Source: Chryseobacterium indologenes (lineage in GTDB: Bacteria; Bacteroidota; Bacteroidia; Flavobacteriales; Weeksellaceae). From it: a stretch of 64,000 nt of DNA. Shown here one piece after another: positions 25,188-33,521 of this stretch. The DNA is taken from positions 220,412 through 284,411 of the forward strand of contig NZ_LJOD01000005.1 in NCBI RefSeq assembly GCF_001295265.1, in the 5' to 3' direction. The notes beneath the pieces were generated by a model, which made no database searches, was not told the origin of the DNA, and saw only the letters and a program-made list of their open reading frames with translations. How positions within the stretch are numbered: position 1 is the stretch's first letter; each line of letters opens with the position of its first letter. The translations under genes were made by a program, and so were the position numbers.

Positions 25188-25218
25188 TGTTTATAAAATT
25201 TTTAGTTATTTCGAGGTG

Positions 25219-25226
25219 CAAATATA
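25219..25226 (-). promoter_or_regulatory. -7 element of the rplU-rpmA operon
   Basis: TATATTTG on the - strand, with the GCAC that often follows in this genome; 31 bases before the rplU ATG. Confidence 0.7.
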
Positions 25227-25373
25227 AGAATAAATTTCTAAATAACTTACAATCAACATTCTATTTTTTTATCACAAAACCATTTCACTATGCTTTGAAT
25301 AATTTTTAACACTAAAGTACTAATAGTTAACAGATAATTTCATATCTTCGTTATCACCAAAAAAATATTTTAT

Positions 25374-26261
25374 ATGAAATTTAATTTTAATTCCTGCCTG
25401 TTTGCAGGAGCCCTTGCTGCATTTTCCCTTACAGGATGCCGTGATGACAAAATGGAAGAAAGTGTACTTCCTGAATCCCAAACCCAGAGCTCAAAAATTG
25501 AACAGCCCGGAGAACTTGAAAAAGTTTGTTATTACGTAGATCAGTACTGGTCTTCCTCCTCAGTTCTGAAAACATCACTTCAAAATTCTACTGACACTAA
25601 CTTCATGAATGCCCAGATGACCAAAATTGCAGGTCTTTGGGGAAGAAGCAACCCTACTCTGCGCTTCGTGGATGATCCTTCAAATTTCAATTCTACCTAC
25701 AACGCCATTTCTTATTCTTCAGGGAAAATTTATTACGGTTATGCCATCTACTATGATGCAAAAAGCAAAGGCGGCGACATTGTTAATGCCATGATCCTTG
25801 CTCACGAGTATGGGCACCAGCTGCAATACATCTTTGGACTTCCTTCTGTAAGTGAATCTACAGCCAGACCTAACGAACTGGAAGCTGATGGTTTTGCAGG
25901 ATATTATTTAAGAAGACCCAACGGTTATAACAAAACCAATTTCTCTGAAATTGCAGCAGCTTACGAATTTGCACAGAGCATCGGAGATTATCAGACTTCA
26001 AACCCGGGTCACCACGGTACTCCGGCCCAAAGAAGATCTGCTGTACGTTTAGGTTTCCTTTTAGGCCAGTATGATCTTAATGCTTCCAACTTTGATTATA
26101 ATTTCTTCTATTATTATCAGGGTGTGCTGAACGGAACATACAAAATGGGCAAAAACTCACAGAATCCGGAAATTGACGCTTACATGAGCCAATATATTGA
26201 TGAGTTGAGAAAAATTCAGTCCGGAGAAATTTCTGAGGAAGAATTCAAGCACCTTAAGTAA
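25374..26261 (+). CDS. Zinc metalloprotease-like lipoprotein
   Basis: A 295-residue lipoprotein (lipobox SLTGC, Cys 22). A catalytic HEYGHQLQ motif near residue 144 is followed about 25 residues later by NELEADGFAGYY, whose Glu/Asp supply the third zinc ligand, as in the YpfJ-type neutral zinc peptidase family (HExxH plus ExxxD). The region NPTLRFVDDPSNFNSTYNAISYSSGKIYYG matches the domain before the motif in that family. It should act in the periplasm or on the outer-membrane face. The substrate is unknown. It is monocistronic, ending in a tetraloop terminator. Confidence 0.85.
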   Translation: MKFNFNSCLFAGALAAFSLTGCRDDKMEESVLPESQTQSSKIEQPGELEKVCYYVDQYWSSSSVLKTSLQNSTDTNFMNAQMTKIAGLWGRSNPTLRFVDDPSNFNSTYNAISYSSGKIYYGYAIYYDAKSKGGDIVNAMILAHEYGHQLQYIFGLPSVSESTARPNELEADGFAGYYLRRPNGYNKTNFSEIAAAYEFAQSIGDYQTSNPGHHGTPAQRRSAVRLGFLLGQYDLNASNFDYNFFYYYQGVLNGTYKMGKNSQNPEIDAYMSQYIDELRKIQSGEISEEEFKHLK

Positions 26262-26290
26262 ACATTCATTTTTAGCATATTTAATAAGGC

Positions 26291-26317
26291 GGCAGAGCAT
26301 TCGTGCTCTGCCTCTTT
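26291..26317 (+). terminator. Terminator of the metalloprotease lipoprotein gene
   Basis: GGCAGAGCA and TGCTCTGCC form a 9-bp stem closed by a TTCG tetraloop, followed by a T-rich tail. Confidence 0.85.
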
Positions 26318-26325
26318 TGTTTATT

Positions 26326-26356
26326 TTGATAAATAGATAAAGTTTATTTACTTTTG
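26326..26356 (+). promoter_or_regulatory. Promoter of the acyltransferase gene
   Basis: A TTG at 26326-26328, a 20-base spacer and TACTTTTG at 26349-26356. Confidence 0.65.
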
Positions 26357-26374
26357 AAGTACATCCTGTAATAT

Positions 26375-27469
26375 ATGAACCGAGACCTTTATATTGATTT
26401 TGCCAAGGGTATGGCAACACTTTCTATTATATTTATCCATACGGCTTTCTGGTCGGGGCAATTTTATATTCCTGCGGAAGTCAGGGTATTTTCTCTGGTT
26501 TTTGATGTGGCTCTTTTTTATGCACTCAGCGGAATTACCTCAGGCTCAAACGTAGAGAAAACATTTTACAGGCTGTTAAAGCTGCAGATCACCTATATGA
26601 TCTTTGTGACTTTCCTTTTCTTTCTCGACTATTTTTTCAAAGTCTTCGGATTATCCTTTTTCTCACTGGAATGGCTGCAGAAATTTTACTCCACATTCGG
26701 ATCCAAATATTCCACAACAGGAGTTTCCATGTATCCACAATGGCAGAATCTCGGAAACTGGTATCTTCATCAGTACACCAATGCAGATACTTTTCCTGTA
26801 GTAATGGGAAGCTTCTGGTACCTGAAAGTATATTTTATCCTGGCGGTATTCGGGGTTCTTATTCTGCGTTTCTTTCCGAAGCATATTAACTGGTTTATTG
26901 CCATATGTATCGCCCTCACCTTAGTTTTCAATATTTTCCCTGAATATTATCCTGCAGGACAGGTAGGTTACGTAGCCTTCTATCTTGCTGTTTTCCTGAC
27001 TGCACACCAAATGCGGGGCAAAAAAATTCCTTCAAAAATAATTCCTGTCTTATATGGTGTTGTTGCCGCTGCTTTAATCTGGATGTTCTGGTATTACGGA
27101 AATGAAATCTTCTATAAAATCAATAAAAACAAGTTTCCACCAAAAATCCCTTATATTATCTGGTCGTTATTTTCTTTAACAACCTTATTTGTTCTCTACA
27201 ACAGATTAAAGATTACCAAAGAAAGTTTTGTAACCCATATCGGTAAGAATGCCATATTTTTCTACTTTGCACAGGGAATCAGCTCTTCACTGGTGTATTT
27301 CCTGGTAGTACCAATGAAAGAATATATGCCCTGGTGGTTATTGATGAGCGTTATATATATCATTAACATCATCCTGGCTTTCATTATTTCGGCAGGACTT
27401 AAAAAGGTAGATACCAAAGGCTGGAATATGCTGGAGTTTTTAAGAAAAAAAACAGCCTCACAACAGTGA
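26375..27469 (+). CDS. Integral-membrane acyltransferase (acyltransferase-3 family)
   Basis: A 364-residue polytopic protein with about ten hydrophobic helices. It begins MNRDLYIDFAKGMATLSIIFIHT, the family's first helix with the catalytic-type FAKG...IHT histidine at residue 22, and the second helix has FDVALFYALSGITSG. Members O-acylate sugars or lipids of the cell surface using acyl-CoA on the cytoplasmic side. Between helices lies a loop of about 60 residues (GSKYSTTGVSMYPQWQNLGNWYLHQ). The gene stands alone and its stop codon lies inside the terminator of the facing gene. Confidence 0.85.
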   Translation: MNRDLYIDFAKGMATLSIIFIHTAFWSGQFYIPAEVRVFSLVFDVALFYALSGITSGSNVEKTFYRLLKLQITYMIFVTFLFFLDYFFKVFGLSFFSLEWLQKFYSTFGSKYSTTGVSMYPQWQNLGNWYLHQYTNADTFPVVMGSFWYLKVYFILAVFGVLILRFFPKHINWFIAICIALTLVFNIFPEYYPAGQVGYVAFYLAVFLTAHQMRGKKIPSKIIPVLYGVVAAALIWMFWYYGNEIFYKINKNKFPPKIPYIIWSLFSLTTLFVLYNRLKITKESFVTHIGKNAIFFYFAQGISSSLVYFLVVPMKEYMPWWLLMSVIYIINIILAFIISAGLKKVDTKGWNMLEFLRKKTASQQ

Positions 27470-27473
27470 GGCT
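27443..27473 (-). terminator. Terminator of the TlpA-like gene, overlapping the facing gene's stop
   Basis: On the - strand AGCCTCAC and GTGAGGCT around a 4-base loop are followed by G and eight T. The acyltransferase TGA (27467-27469) is part of one arm. Confidence 0.75.
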
Positions 27474-27479
27474 CTATAT

Positions 27480-27956
27480 CTATTTAAAAGACTGTAATTT
27501 ATCCATGAATTCCTGATACTCAATTCCACCTACACTTTTGTCAACTACTTTTCCATTTTTGATGATAAATGTTTCAGGAATTACTTCCACAATATCTCCG
27601 CTTCCTAAAAAACTTCTGATAGGTTTGATGTAGTTTTTATTAGAGAAAGTAATGTCATTAATTTTATTTTTCGAAAGATATTCTTTAAGCTTTTGCTGGT
27701 CTTCATCAATAGAAATAAAAACGAATTTCACGTCCCTATTTTCCGAAATAAGCTTTTCAAATAATGGCATTTCACTAAGGCACGGTTTGCACCACGTTGC
27801 CCAGATATTCACTACAACAATTCCGTTTTTATCCAGATATTCTTTCTGAAACGGACTGTCTTTAATCTCATCATTCCCTGAGAAATTTATAAATTTTGAG
27901 CTTATATAAACAACTCCTATGAGGATTACTAAAATTAAAATTATCTTTTTCATCAT
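27480..27956 (-). CDS. TlpA-like membrane-anchored thioredoxin
   Basis: A 158-residue protein with an N-terminal membrane anchor (KKIILILVILIGVVYISS) and a TlpA/ResA-type thioredoxin domain with VVNIWATWCKPCLSEMP and cis-proline VEVIPETFII. I start it at 27956 (or 27953; two adjacent ATGs) because a consensus -7 box at 27973-27980 overlaps the longer frame that opens at 27983. It faces the periplasm and probably reduces disulfides there. It is a single gene. Confidence 0.85.
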   Translation of the reverse strand: MMKKIILILVILIGVVYISSKFINFSGNDEIKDSPFQKEYLDKNGIVVVNIWATWCKPCLSEMPLFEKLISENRDVKFVFISIDEDQQKLKEYLSKNKINDITFSNKNYIKPIRSFLGSGDIVEVIPETFIIKNGKVVDKSVGGIEYQEFMDKLQSFK

Positions 27957-27972
27957 ATAAAATATTAGGATC

Positions 27973-27980
27973 AAATATAA
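27973..27980 (-). promoter_or_regulatory. -7 element of the TlpA-like gene
   Basis: TATATTTG on the - strand; it gives a leader of only about 10-15 bases and decides the start codon. Confidence 0.65.
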
Positions 27981-28187
27981 CAAAAAACATTAACCTGACA
28001 CATAATCAATTAATACACAGTATATTACAAAATCTATTAAGTTTAATTTTTAAATCAATATTTATAAAAGTCAAAAATTTATTCATTTAAACTATAAAAA
28101 AATGAAAAAATCCACATTAAATCCATAGATGATAATAAATCAATATATATATCACAATTTGTTTTATTTTTACAAAAAATTTACAAC

Positions 28188-28766
28188 ATGTTTAAGTTGA
28201 AACTTCCTACCGACCCAAGGTGGGCAAATATTGCAGAGGGAAACATTGAAGAAATTTTAACGGATCATGCCTGGTGTGAACAGAAAGCAGCCACTAATGC
28301 CATTGGTCTGATCACGATGCTTCCGGAATATCCTGAGATCGTTACAGAGCTTCTTGCTATTGCGCAGGAAGAGCTCGATCATTTTAACCAGGTTCATGAG
28401 ATCATCAAAAAAAGAGGCTACCGTTTCGGAAGAGCTCGAAAAGATGATTATGTGAATGAGCTGGCCAAATTCATCATTCAGGGAAGCAGAGAAGACCTCA
28501 TTGTAGATAAAATGCTTTTTGCGGCGATGATTGAAGCCCGAAGCTGTGAAAGGTTCAAAGTTCTTACAGAAAACATTAAAGATGAAGAACTTAAGGATTT
28601 TTACAGAGAACTGATGATTTCTGAAGCTAATCATTACACCACTTTTATAGGTTTTGCAAGGCAGCTTGGCAATCCTGAAAAAGTAAACAAACGATGGGAC
28701 GCGTGGCTGGAATATGAAGCCAGCATCATTAAGTCTTACGGAAACAGAGAAACAATACACGGTTAA
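28188..28766 (+). CDS. miaE: tRNA 2-methylthio-N6-isopentenyladenosine hydroxylase
   Basis: A 192-residue ferritin-like four-helix di-iron enzyme. Iron-binding carboxylates and histidines are seen in HAWCEQKAATNA, EELDHFNQVH, EARSCERFKVL and EANHYTTF, with two ExxH-type motifs. MiaE hydroxylates the isopentenyl group of ms2i6A37 in tRNAs that read UNN codons, using O2. The N-terminal LPTDPRWANIAEGNIEEILTDHAWCE block is typical. The next gene (DUF502) starts 15 bases later, so the two are likely cotranscribed. Confidence 0.92.
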   Translation: MFKLKLPTDPRWANIAEGNIEEILTDHAWCEQKAATNAIGLITMLPEYPEIVTELLAIAQEELDHFNQVHEIIKKRGYRFGRARKDDYVNELAKFIIQGSREDLIVDKMLFAAMIEARSCERFKVLTENIKDEELKDFYRELMISEANHYTTFIGFARQLGNPEKVNKRWDAWLEYEASIIKSYGNRETIHG

Positions 28767-28781
28767 AATAAAAACACGCCC

Positions 28782-29399
28782 TTGAAAAAGCTGAGCTTCG
28801 AAAATATTGCCAATTTTTTTCTGAAAAATTTCTTTCAGGGCCTGGTTATTATCGGTCCTATAGGTCTTACTATATTTGTAATCTGGTATATCGTAAGTGC
28901 TATCGACAATATTATTCCTTCGGTGGCTAAAGAAATTCCTGGGCTGGTATTTGTTTCAACCATTCTGTTTACTGCTATTCTCGGGTATTTAGGGAATAAG
29001 TTTGTAGTAGGACGCTTTTTCTTCGACACTATGGACAGCCTTCTGGAGAAAACCCCGGGAGTTAAACATATCTATACGCCTACAAAAGATGTTATGTCCT
29101 CGTTTGTAGGAGACAAAAAGAAATTCAATGACCCTGTCTGGGTAAAGACCAATGAGAATCCGGAGATCTGGAGAATCGGGTTTTTAACTCAAAAAGAGAT
29201 GTCGGACGTTGACAAACACAATTACGTTGCGGTATATCTGCCCCATTCCTATGCTATTTCAGGATGGGTAATTGTTACGGAAGAAAAAAACATCAAACCT
29301 GTTGTCGGGATGACGGCTGCTTCTGCAATGAAGTTTGCTGTAAGCGGCGGTGTTGCCGGATTCCATTCTGATGATAATATATTTAAAGCTCCTGAGTAG
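28782..29399 (+). CDS. DUF502 membrane protein
   Basis: A 205-residue inner-membrane protein with two helices (residues 18-40, GLVIIGPIGLTIFVIWYIV; 52-70, GLVFVSTILFTAILGYLG), followed by the DUF502 cytosolic or periplasmic domain (GVKHIYTPTKDVMSSFVG, TAASAMKFAVSGGVAG). The start is a TTG at 28782: there is no ATG until well inside the conserved region, and MKKLSFENIANFFLKNFFQG fits the family's N-terminus. In plants a DUF502 protein (LCV/COV1) is linked to membrane trafficking; the bacterial role is unknown. Confidence 0.85.
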   Translation: MKKLSFENIANFFLKNFFQGLVIIGPIGLTIFVIWYIVSAIDNIIPSVAKEIPGLVFVSTILFTAILGYLGNKFVVGRFFFDTMDSLLEKTPGVKHIYTPTKDVMSSFVGDKKKFNDPVWVKTNENPEIWRIGFLTQKEMSDVDKHNYVAVYLPHSYAISGWVIVTEEKNIKPVVGMTAASAMKFAVSGGVAGFHSDDNIFKAPE

Positions 29400-29486
29400 T
29401 CTTCTGCTCCTTTACATATATACATTGATGATTTTGAAATTATTTTCAAACAATTTTCTTTAACAATCTAATAAATAATATAACGC

Positions 29487-30863
29487 ATGAATTTACCGTA
29501 CGCGGAACCTTTCCGCATTAAAATGGTGGAAGAAATCCGCCAGTCTACAAGAGAAGAAAGAGAGCTTTGGCTTAAAGAAGCAAATTATAACCTATTCAAT
29601 CTAAAATCTTCACAGGTTTTCATAGACCTTCTTACCGATTCCGGAACCGGAGCCATGTCTGACAGGCAATGGGGAGCTCTGATGACCGGAGATGAAAGCT
29701 ATGCAGGATCACGTTCTTTTGAACAGCTTCAGAACACCGTTGAAAAGATTACGGGTTTTAAATATTTATTGCCTACCCATCAGGGAAGAGCAGCAGAAAA
29801 TGTTCTCTTCTCCGTGCTGGTAAAAGAAGGGGATGTTGTTCCCGGAAACTCTCATTTTGATACCACAAAAGGTCATATTGAGTTCAGAAAAGCACACGCC
29901 ATCGACTGTACGATTGATGAGGCTTTCGACATTAATGATCTTCATCCTTTTAAAGGGAACATCAACCTTGAAAAATTAGAAGAAGTTTATAAAAGCCATC
30001 CCAAAGAAAACATCCCTTTCTGTCTGATTACCATCACCTGCAATTCTTCAGGGGGGCAGCCTGTATCTTTAGAGAACATGAAGGCCGTAAAAGCGCTTTC
30101 AGACCGTTATGGAATCCCCGTTTTCTTTGATTCAGCAAGATTTGCAGAAAACGCCTATTTCATTAAGAAAAGAGAGAAAGGACAGGAAAACCGAAGCATT
30201 AAAGAGATCTGCAAAGAGATCTTTTCCTATGGAGACGGGATGACCATGAGTTCTAAAAAGGACGGACTGGTTAATATCGGAGGATTCATTGCTTTAAACA
30301 GCGAGGAAGTCTTCAGAAAAGCTTCTAACTTCACTATTATCTATGAAGGATTTATTACTTACGGAGGAATGGCCGGAAGAGATATGGCGGCATTAGCTGT
30401 AGGTCTGGATGAAGCTACCGAATTTGCTTATCTGGAAAGCAGAATTTCCCAGGTAGAATATTTGGGAAATAAGCTGATTGAATATGGAATTCCCGTCCAG
30501 AAGCCCATTGGCGGACATGCTGTATTTATTGATTCTCTTAATTTCCTTCCTAATGTCTCCCGGGAAGAGTATCCTGCACAGACTTTAGGTCTTGAGATTT
30601 ACAAGGAAGCCGGAATCAGAACTGTAGAGATAGGAACTTTACTGGCAGACAGAGATCCGGAAACGAGAGAAAACCGTTATCCGAAGCTGGAGCTGGTACG
30701 TTTAGCAATTCCAAGAAGGACATATACCAACAATCATATGGATTATATCGCTGCTGCTATTAAAAATGTATATGAAAGACGGGATGAGATTTCAAAAGGA
30801 TACAGAATTACCTGGGAACCAGATCTTTTAAGGCATTTTACAGTACAGCTTGAAGAAGCATAA
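29487..30863 (+). CDS. tnaA: Tryptophanase
   Basis: This 458-residue PLP beta-eliminating lyase splits tryptophan into indole, pyruvate and ammonia. The tyrosine phenol-lyase alternative is ruled out by three substrate-site residues: D125 in HFDTTKGH (Thr in the phenol-lyase), Val-Glu-Ile in RTVEIGTLL (Met-Glu-Arg there) and H450 in LLRHFTVQL (Phe there). The PLP lysine is in MTMSSKKDG (K257/K258). The other core blocks PTHQGRAAEN and FFDSARFAENAYFI are intact. No leader peptide like E. coli TnaC is evident in the 87 bases upstream, and no permease gene is adjacent. A terminator follows. Confidence 0.93.
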   Translation: MNLPYAEPFRIKMVEEIRQSTREERELWLKEANYNLFNLKSSQVFIDLLTDSGTGAMSDRQWGALMTGDESYAGSRSFEQLQNTVEKITGFKYLLPTHQGRAAENVLFSVLVKEGDVVPGNSHFDTTKGHIEFRKAHAIDCTIDEAFDINDLHPFKGNINLEKLEEVYKSHPKENIPFCLITITCNSSGGQPVSLENMKAVKALSDRYGIPVFFDSARFAENAYFIKKREKGQENRSIKEICKEIFSYGDGMTMSSKKDGLVNIGGFIALNSEEVFRKASNFTIIYEGFITYGGMAGRDMAALAVGLDEATEFAYLESRISQVEYLGNKLIEYGIPVQKPIGGHAVFIDSLNFLPNVSREEYPAQTLGLEIYKEAGIRTVEIGTLLADRDPETRENRYPKLELVRLAIPRRTYTNNHMDYIAAAIKNVYERRDEISKGYRITWEPDLLRHFTVQLEEA

Positions 30864-30869
30864 AAACAG

Positions 30870-30894
30870 AACCGGGATCTCTTCCCGGTTTTTA
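30870..30894 (+). terminator. Terminator of tnaA
   Basis: AACCGGGA and TCCCGGTT around a short loop are followed by TTT. Confidence 0.8.
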
Positions 30895-30977
30895 ATTTGT
30901 TATTACCAAAAACACCTTCCGGTATTTATAAGAAACAATATAAAAAACACCATGCTCTTATGCTTTTCATTTTATTA

Positions 30978-31042
30978 ATTCATGATTTTAACCTGGATTG
31001 ATTTATTTTTTTCAAATCATGAATGTTTTTAATTTACATTTG
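30978..31042 (+). promoter_or_regulatory. Promoter and inverted repeat of the FAD monooxygenase operon
   Basis: TACATTTG at 31035-31042 is a consensus -7 box. Just upstream ATTCATGATTT (30978-30988) and AAATCATGAAT (31014-31024) form an 11-bp inverted repeat with 25 bases between the arms. The downstream arm sits in the -35 to -10 region, as expected for a repressor or activator site. Confidence 0.55.
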
Positions 31043-31114
31043 CACATACTTAAAAAAAACGATTTACCCATAAAGTAAACTCAAACACTAACTTGAAAAA
31101 CTCCATTATTCCGA

Positions 31115-32197
31115 ATGAACAAAATTGCTGTCGTGGGCGCTGGTATATCCGGCTTAAGCATAGCGGGTTACTTAGAAAAGCACAATTTAAATTATCACAT
31201 TTATGAACGGAGAAAAAAGGATGATTTAACAGGTCATGGTTTTTTGCTTCCTCAGGAAGGGATCGAGTATCTGTCCCAGATTGTAGATCAGGCCCGACTT
31301 TTTGAACATGGTAATTTTTTAAAGAAATATATCCGGTACTCGCATAAAGGAAAAATTCTGGCAGAAAAGGATCTGAATAATGTTTTTGTAATATCAAGAA
31401 GTTCTCTGATCCGGATTTTAGCTCAGAATATTCCGGAAAAAAAAATCACTTATGGAGAAACACTTACCTATTGCCCTGTTCAGCAGGGAAAATTAAAGCG
31501 GGCTGACGGCTCTTACATCGACTCTGATATGATCATTGTTTCCGATGGATCCAAGAGCAGGATCAGAAGGGAAATATTCAAAGACGAAAACATGCGGATG
31601 GTAAGGGAGAATGAAGTCGTTAATATCATCAGGTGTAAGGAAATAGCTGCCCGTTTAGACAGTAATTTCATGAAATTTCATCATGAAGACGGCGGACTGA
31701 CTTTCGGGATTCTTAAACTTTCTGCAGATACTGTTTTATGGTATTCTCAATTCGATAATGAGAAGTATAAAATCTGCGAACAATGCTCGGTAGAAAGTCT
31801 TAAAAGATACATGTTCGAAGTCTTTGATGAATGGGATCCGCTGGTTGCTGATATTGTAAAGGGTTCCAGCTATGAGAATGTTCACCTGTGGAGGGTTTAC
31901 GAACTGGAAAAGCTCAATCCATTTCACAAGGACCATTTTGTTTTCATAGGGGATGCAGCCCACCCCCTTATTCCTTTTACCAGCCAGGGGGTTACGTCTG
32001 CATTAAAGGATTCTTTTACCCTGACACAATATCTGCTTCAGGAAAAGGAAGACATTACGGAAGCCTTCAAAAAATATGAAGCGGAAAGAAAACCGGAAAT
32101 TGAAACCCACATCAGAAACGGACGAATCCTTCTTGATCAGTTCCTGCTTCCTCTTAACCAACAATCAAAAAATATTTTACCCATCTCATATAAGTAA
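31115..32197 (+). CDS. FAD-dependent aromatic-type monooxygenase
   Basis: A 360-residue class A flavoprotein. VVGAGISGLSIAGYL at the N-terminus is the Rossmann GxGxxG for FAD, IVSDGSKSRIRR is the DG motif that contacts FAD and NADPH, and FIGDAAHPLIPFTSQG is the GD motif. The family (PHBH, TetX, salicylate and kynurenine hydroxylases) inserts one oxygen into an aromatic or other electron-rich substrate. There is no signal peptide. The stop is four bases before an aminotransferase start, so they form an operon. The substrate is unknown; the neighbouring aminotransferase suggests an amino-acid-derived compound. Confidence 0.85.
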   Translation: MNKIAVVGAGISGLSIAGYLEKHNLNYHIYERRKKDDLTGHGFLLPQEGIEYLSQIVDQARLFEHGNFLKKYIRYSHKGKILAEKDLNNVFVISRSSLIRILAQNIPEKKITYGETLTYCPVQQGKLKRADGSYIDSDMIIVSDGSKSRIRREIFKDENMRMVRENEVVNIIRCKEIAARLDSNFMKFHHEDGGLTFGILKLSADTVLWYSQFDNEKYKICEQCSVESLKRYMFEVFDEWDPLVADIVKGSSYENVHLWRVYELEKLNPFHKDHFVFIGDAAHPLIPFTSQGVTSALKDSFTLTQYLLQEKEDITEAFKKYEAERKPEIETHIRNGRILLDQFLLPLNQQSKNILPISYK

Positions 32198-32201
32198 AGA
32201 A

Positions 32202-33359
32202 ATGTTTACAAATAACGATATTAATTTTGAAGCCTTAAAAAGAAAAGCCTACAACGGAAGATGGGCAGCCATAGAAGACGGAATTATCCCTCTTACCGCA
32301 GCCGACCCTGATTTCAGAATAGCTCCTGCTATTGAAGAAGGAATTATAGAGTATCTGAAGGACGGCTATCTGAGCTACGGCCCTTTTTCAGGTCTTCCGG
32401 AGTTCAAGAGAAATGTTGCCGAACATTTTAACACAGAAAAGCATGGAAACTTCAATCCTGAAAACGTATTGGCAGTGAACAGCGCTGCACAGGGAATGTT
32501 CCTTGTTGCTTCTTATGTGCTGTCCCCGGGAGATGAAGCCATTATTTTAGACCCTGTAGATTTCCTGTTTAAAAGATCAGTAGAAGCAGCAGGAGGAACC
32601 GTTAGATTATGTCCTGTAGATCATAGTACGGGAGCCATAGATTTTGAAAAGCTGGTTTCATTAATCAATCCGAAGACGAAACTGATCAGCATCTGTAATC
32701 CCCACAATCCTCTTGGAAAGGTATATTCTAAAGAAGTATTGAAAAAAGTATCCGAGATCGCCTCTGTACATGACCTTTGGGTAATGAGTGACGAGATTTG
32801 GAGTGATATTATCTATGATCAGAAAGATTTTCATACCTACTCTTCCGTTTCGGACGAAGCAAAGAAAAAAAGCTTTACTGTGTATGGGTTTTCAAAGTCA
32901 TTCGGAATTGCCGGACTGAGAATCGGGGCGGTTCTTTGTAATGATGCTGATATTCTTGAAGATTTTACGGAAAAATCAAATTTTAACTCTACCATAGAAG
33001 GTGTTTCCACATTATCTCAGATTGCGGGAAGTATAGCTATAGAAAGGGGCAAGCCATGGTATAAGGAATTCCTTGGTCACCTGCAGAAGAACAGGGACCT
33101 GGCTTTTAACCGATTAAGCCATTCCGGAATTTTAACACCTAACCTTCCTGAAGCCACTTTTGTATTGTTCCCGAAAATTGAAAACGGCATGTCAAGTGAA
33201 GAATTTACCCGTCATGTTTTACAGTACGGCAAAGTTGCTGTTGTTCCAGGCTCTGAAAGATGGTTTGGAAAAGGAGCAGAAGGCCACATCAGGATCTGTT
33301 TTTCCACCTCGCAGGAGATTCTGGAAGAAGGACTTGACAGGATCATTAAAAGCTTTTAA
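32202..33359 (+). CDS. PLP-dependent class I/II aminotransferase (PatB/MalY-like)
   Basis: A 385-residue fold-type I enzyme. I start it at the ATG at 32202, directly after the monooxygenase stop; the upstream frame overlaps that gene. Residues include AADPDFRIAPAI, YGPFSGLPEFK, ISICNPHNPLGKVYSKE, VMSDEIWSDIIYD, and the PLP lysine in VYGFSKSFGIAGLRIG. The NPHNPLG block and DEIWSDII resemble the MalY/PatB beta-lyase branch more than AspC, so a C-S lyase is possible as well as a transaminase. It is the second gene of the operon. Confidence 0.85.
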   Translation: MFTNNDINFEALKRKAYNGRWAAIEDGIIPLTAADPDFRIAPAIEEGIIEYLKDGYLSYGPFSGLPEFKRNVAEHFNTEKHGNFNPENVLAVNSAAQGMFLVASYVLSPGDEAIILDPVDFLFKRSVEAAGGTVRLCPVDHSTGAIDFEKLVSLINPKTKLISICNPHNPLGKVYSKEVLKKVSEIASVHDLWVMSDEIWSDIIYDQKDFHTYSSVSDEAKKKSFTVYGFSKSFGIAGLRIGAVLCNDADILEDFTEKSNFNSTIEGVSTLSQIAGSIAIERGKPWYKEFLGHLQKNRDLAFNRLSHSGILTPNLPEATFVLFPKIENGMSSEEFTRHVLQYGKVAVVPGSERWFGKGAEGHIRICFSTSQEILEEGLDRIIKSF

Positions 33360-33465
33360 TGTTAATAATTTTCATTGATTTTAATTAAATAATTAAAATT
33401 TTACTATTGTAAAACAACAAGAATTATGAATTTAAAATATCCATAAACAATTTCAATTTTTCATG

Positions 33466-33495
33466 TTGAGTTGGCAACAAAAATCTATATTTTTG
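33466..33495 (+). promoter_or_regulatory. Promoter of the TonB-dependent receptor gene
   Basis: A TTG at 33466-33468, a 19-base spacer and TATTTTTG at 33488-33495; 26 bases before the ATG. Confidence 0.65.
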
Positions 33496-33521
33496 AAATA
33501 ACCACCATCAAAATATGAAAT

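Noticed and set aside
28257..28760. 167-codon open frame opposite miaE
   Set aside because: Antisense to a gene with clear di-iron motifs; no independent coding evidence.
29400..29486. A TnaC-like leader peptide before tryptophanase
   Set aside because: The 87-base gap has no ORF with a critical Trp codon and no rut-like region was seen.
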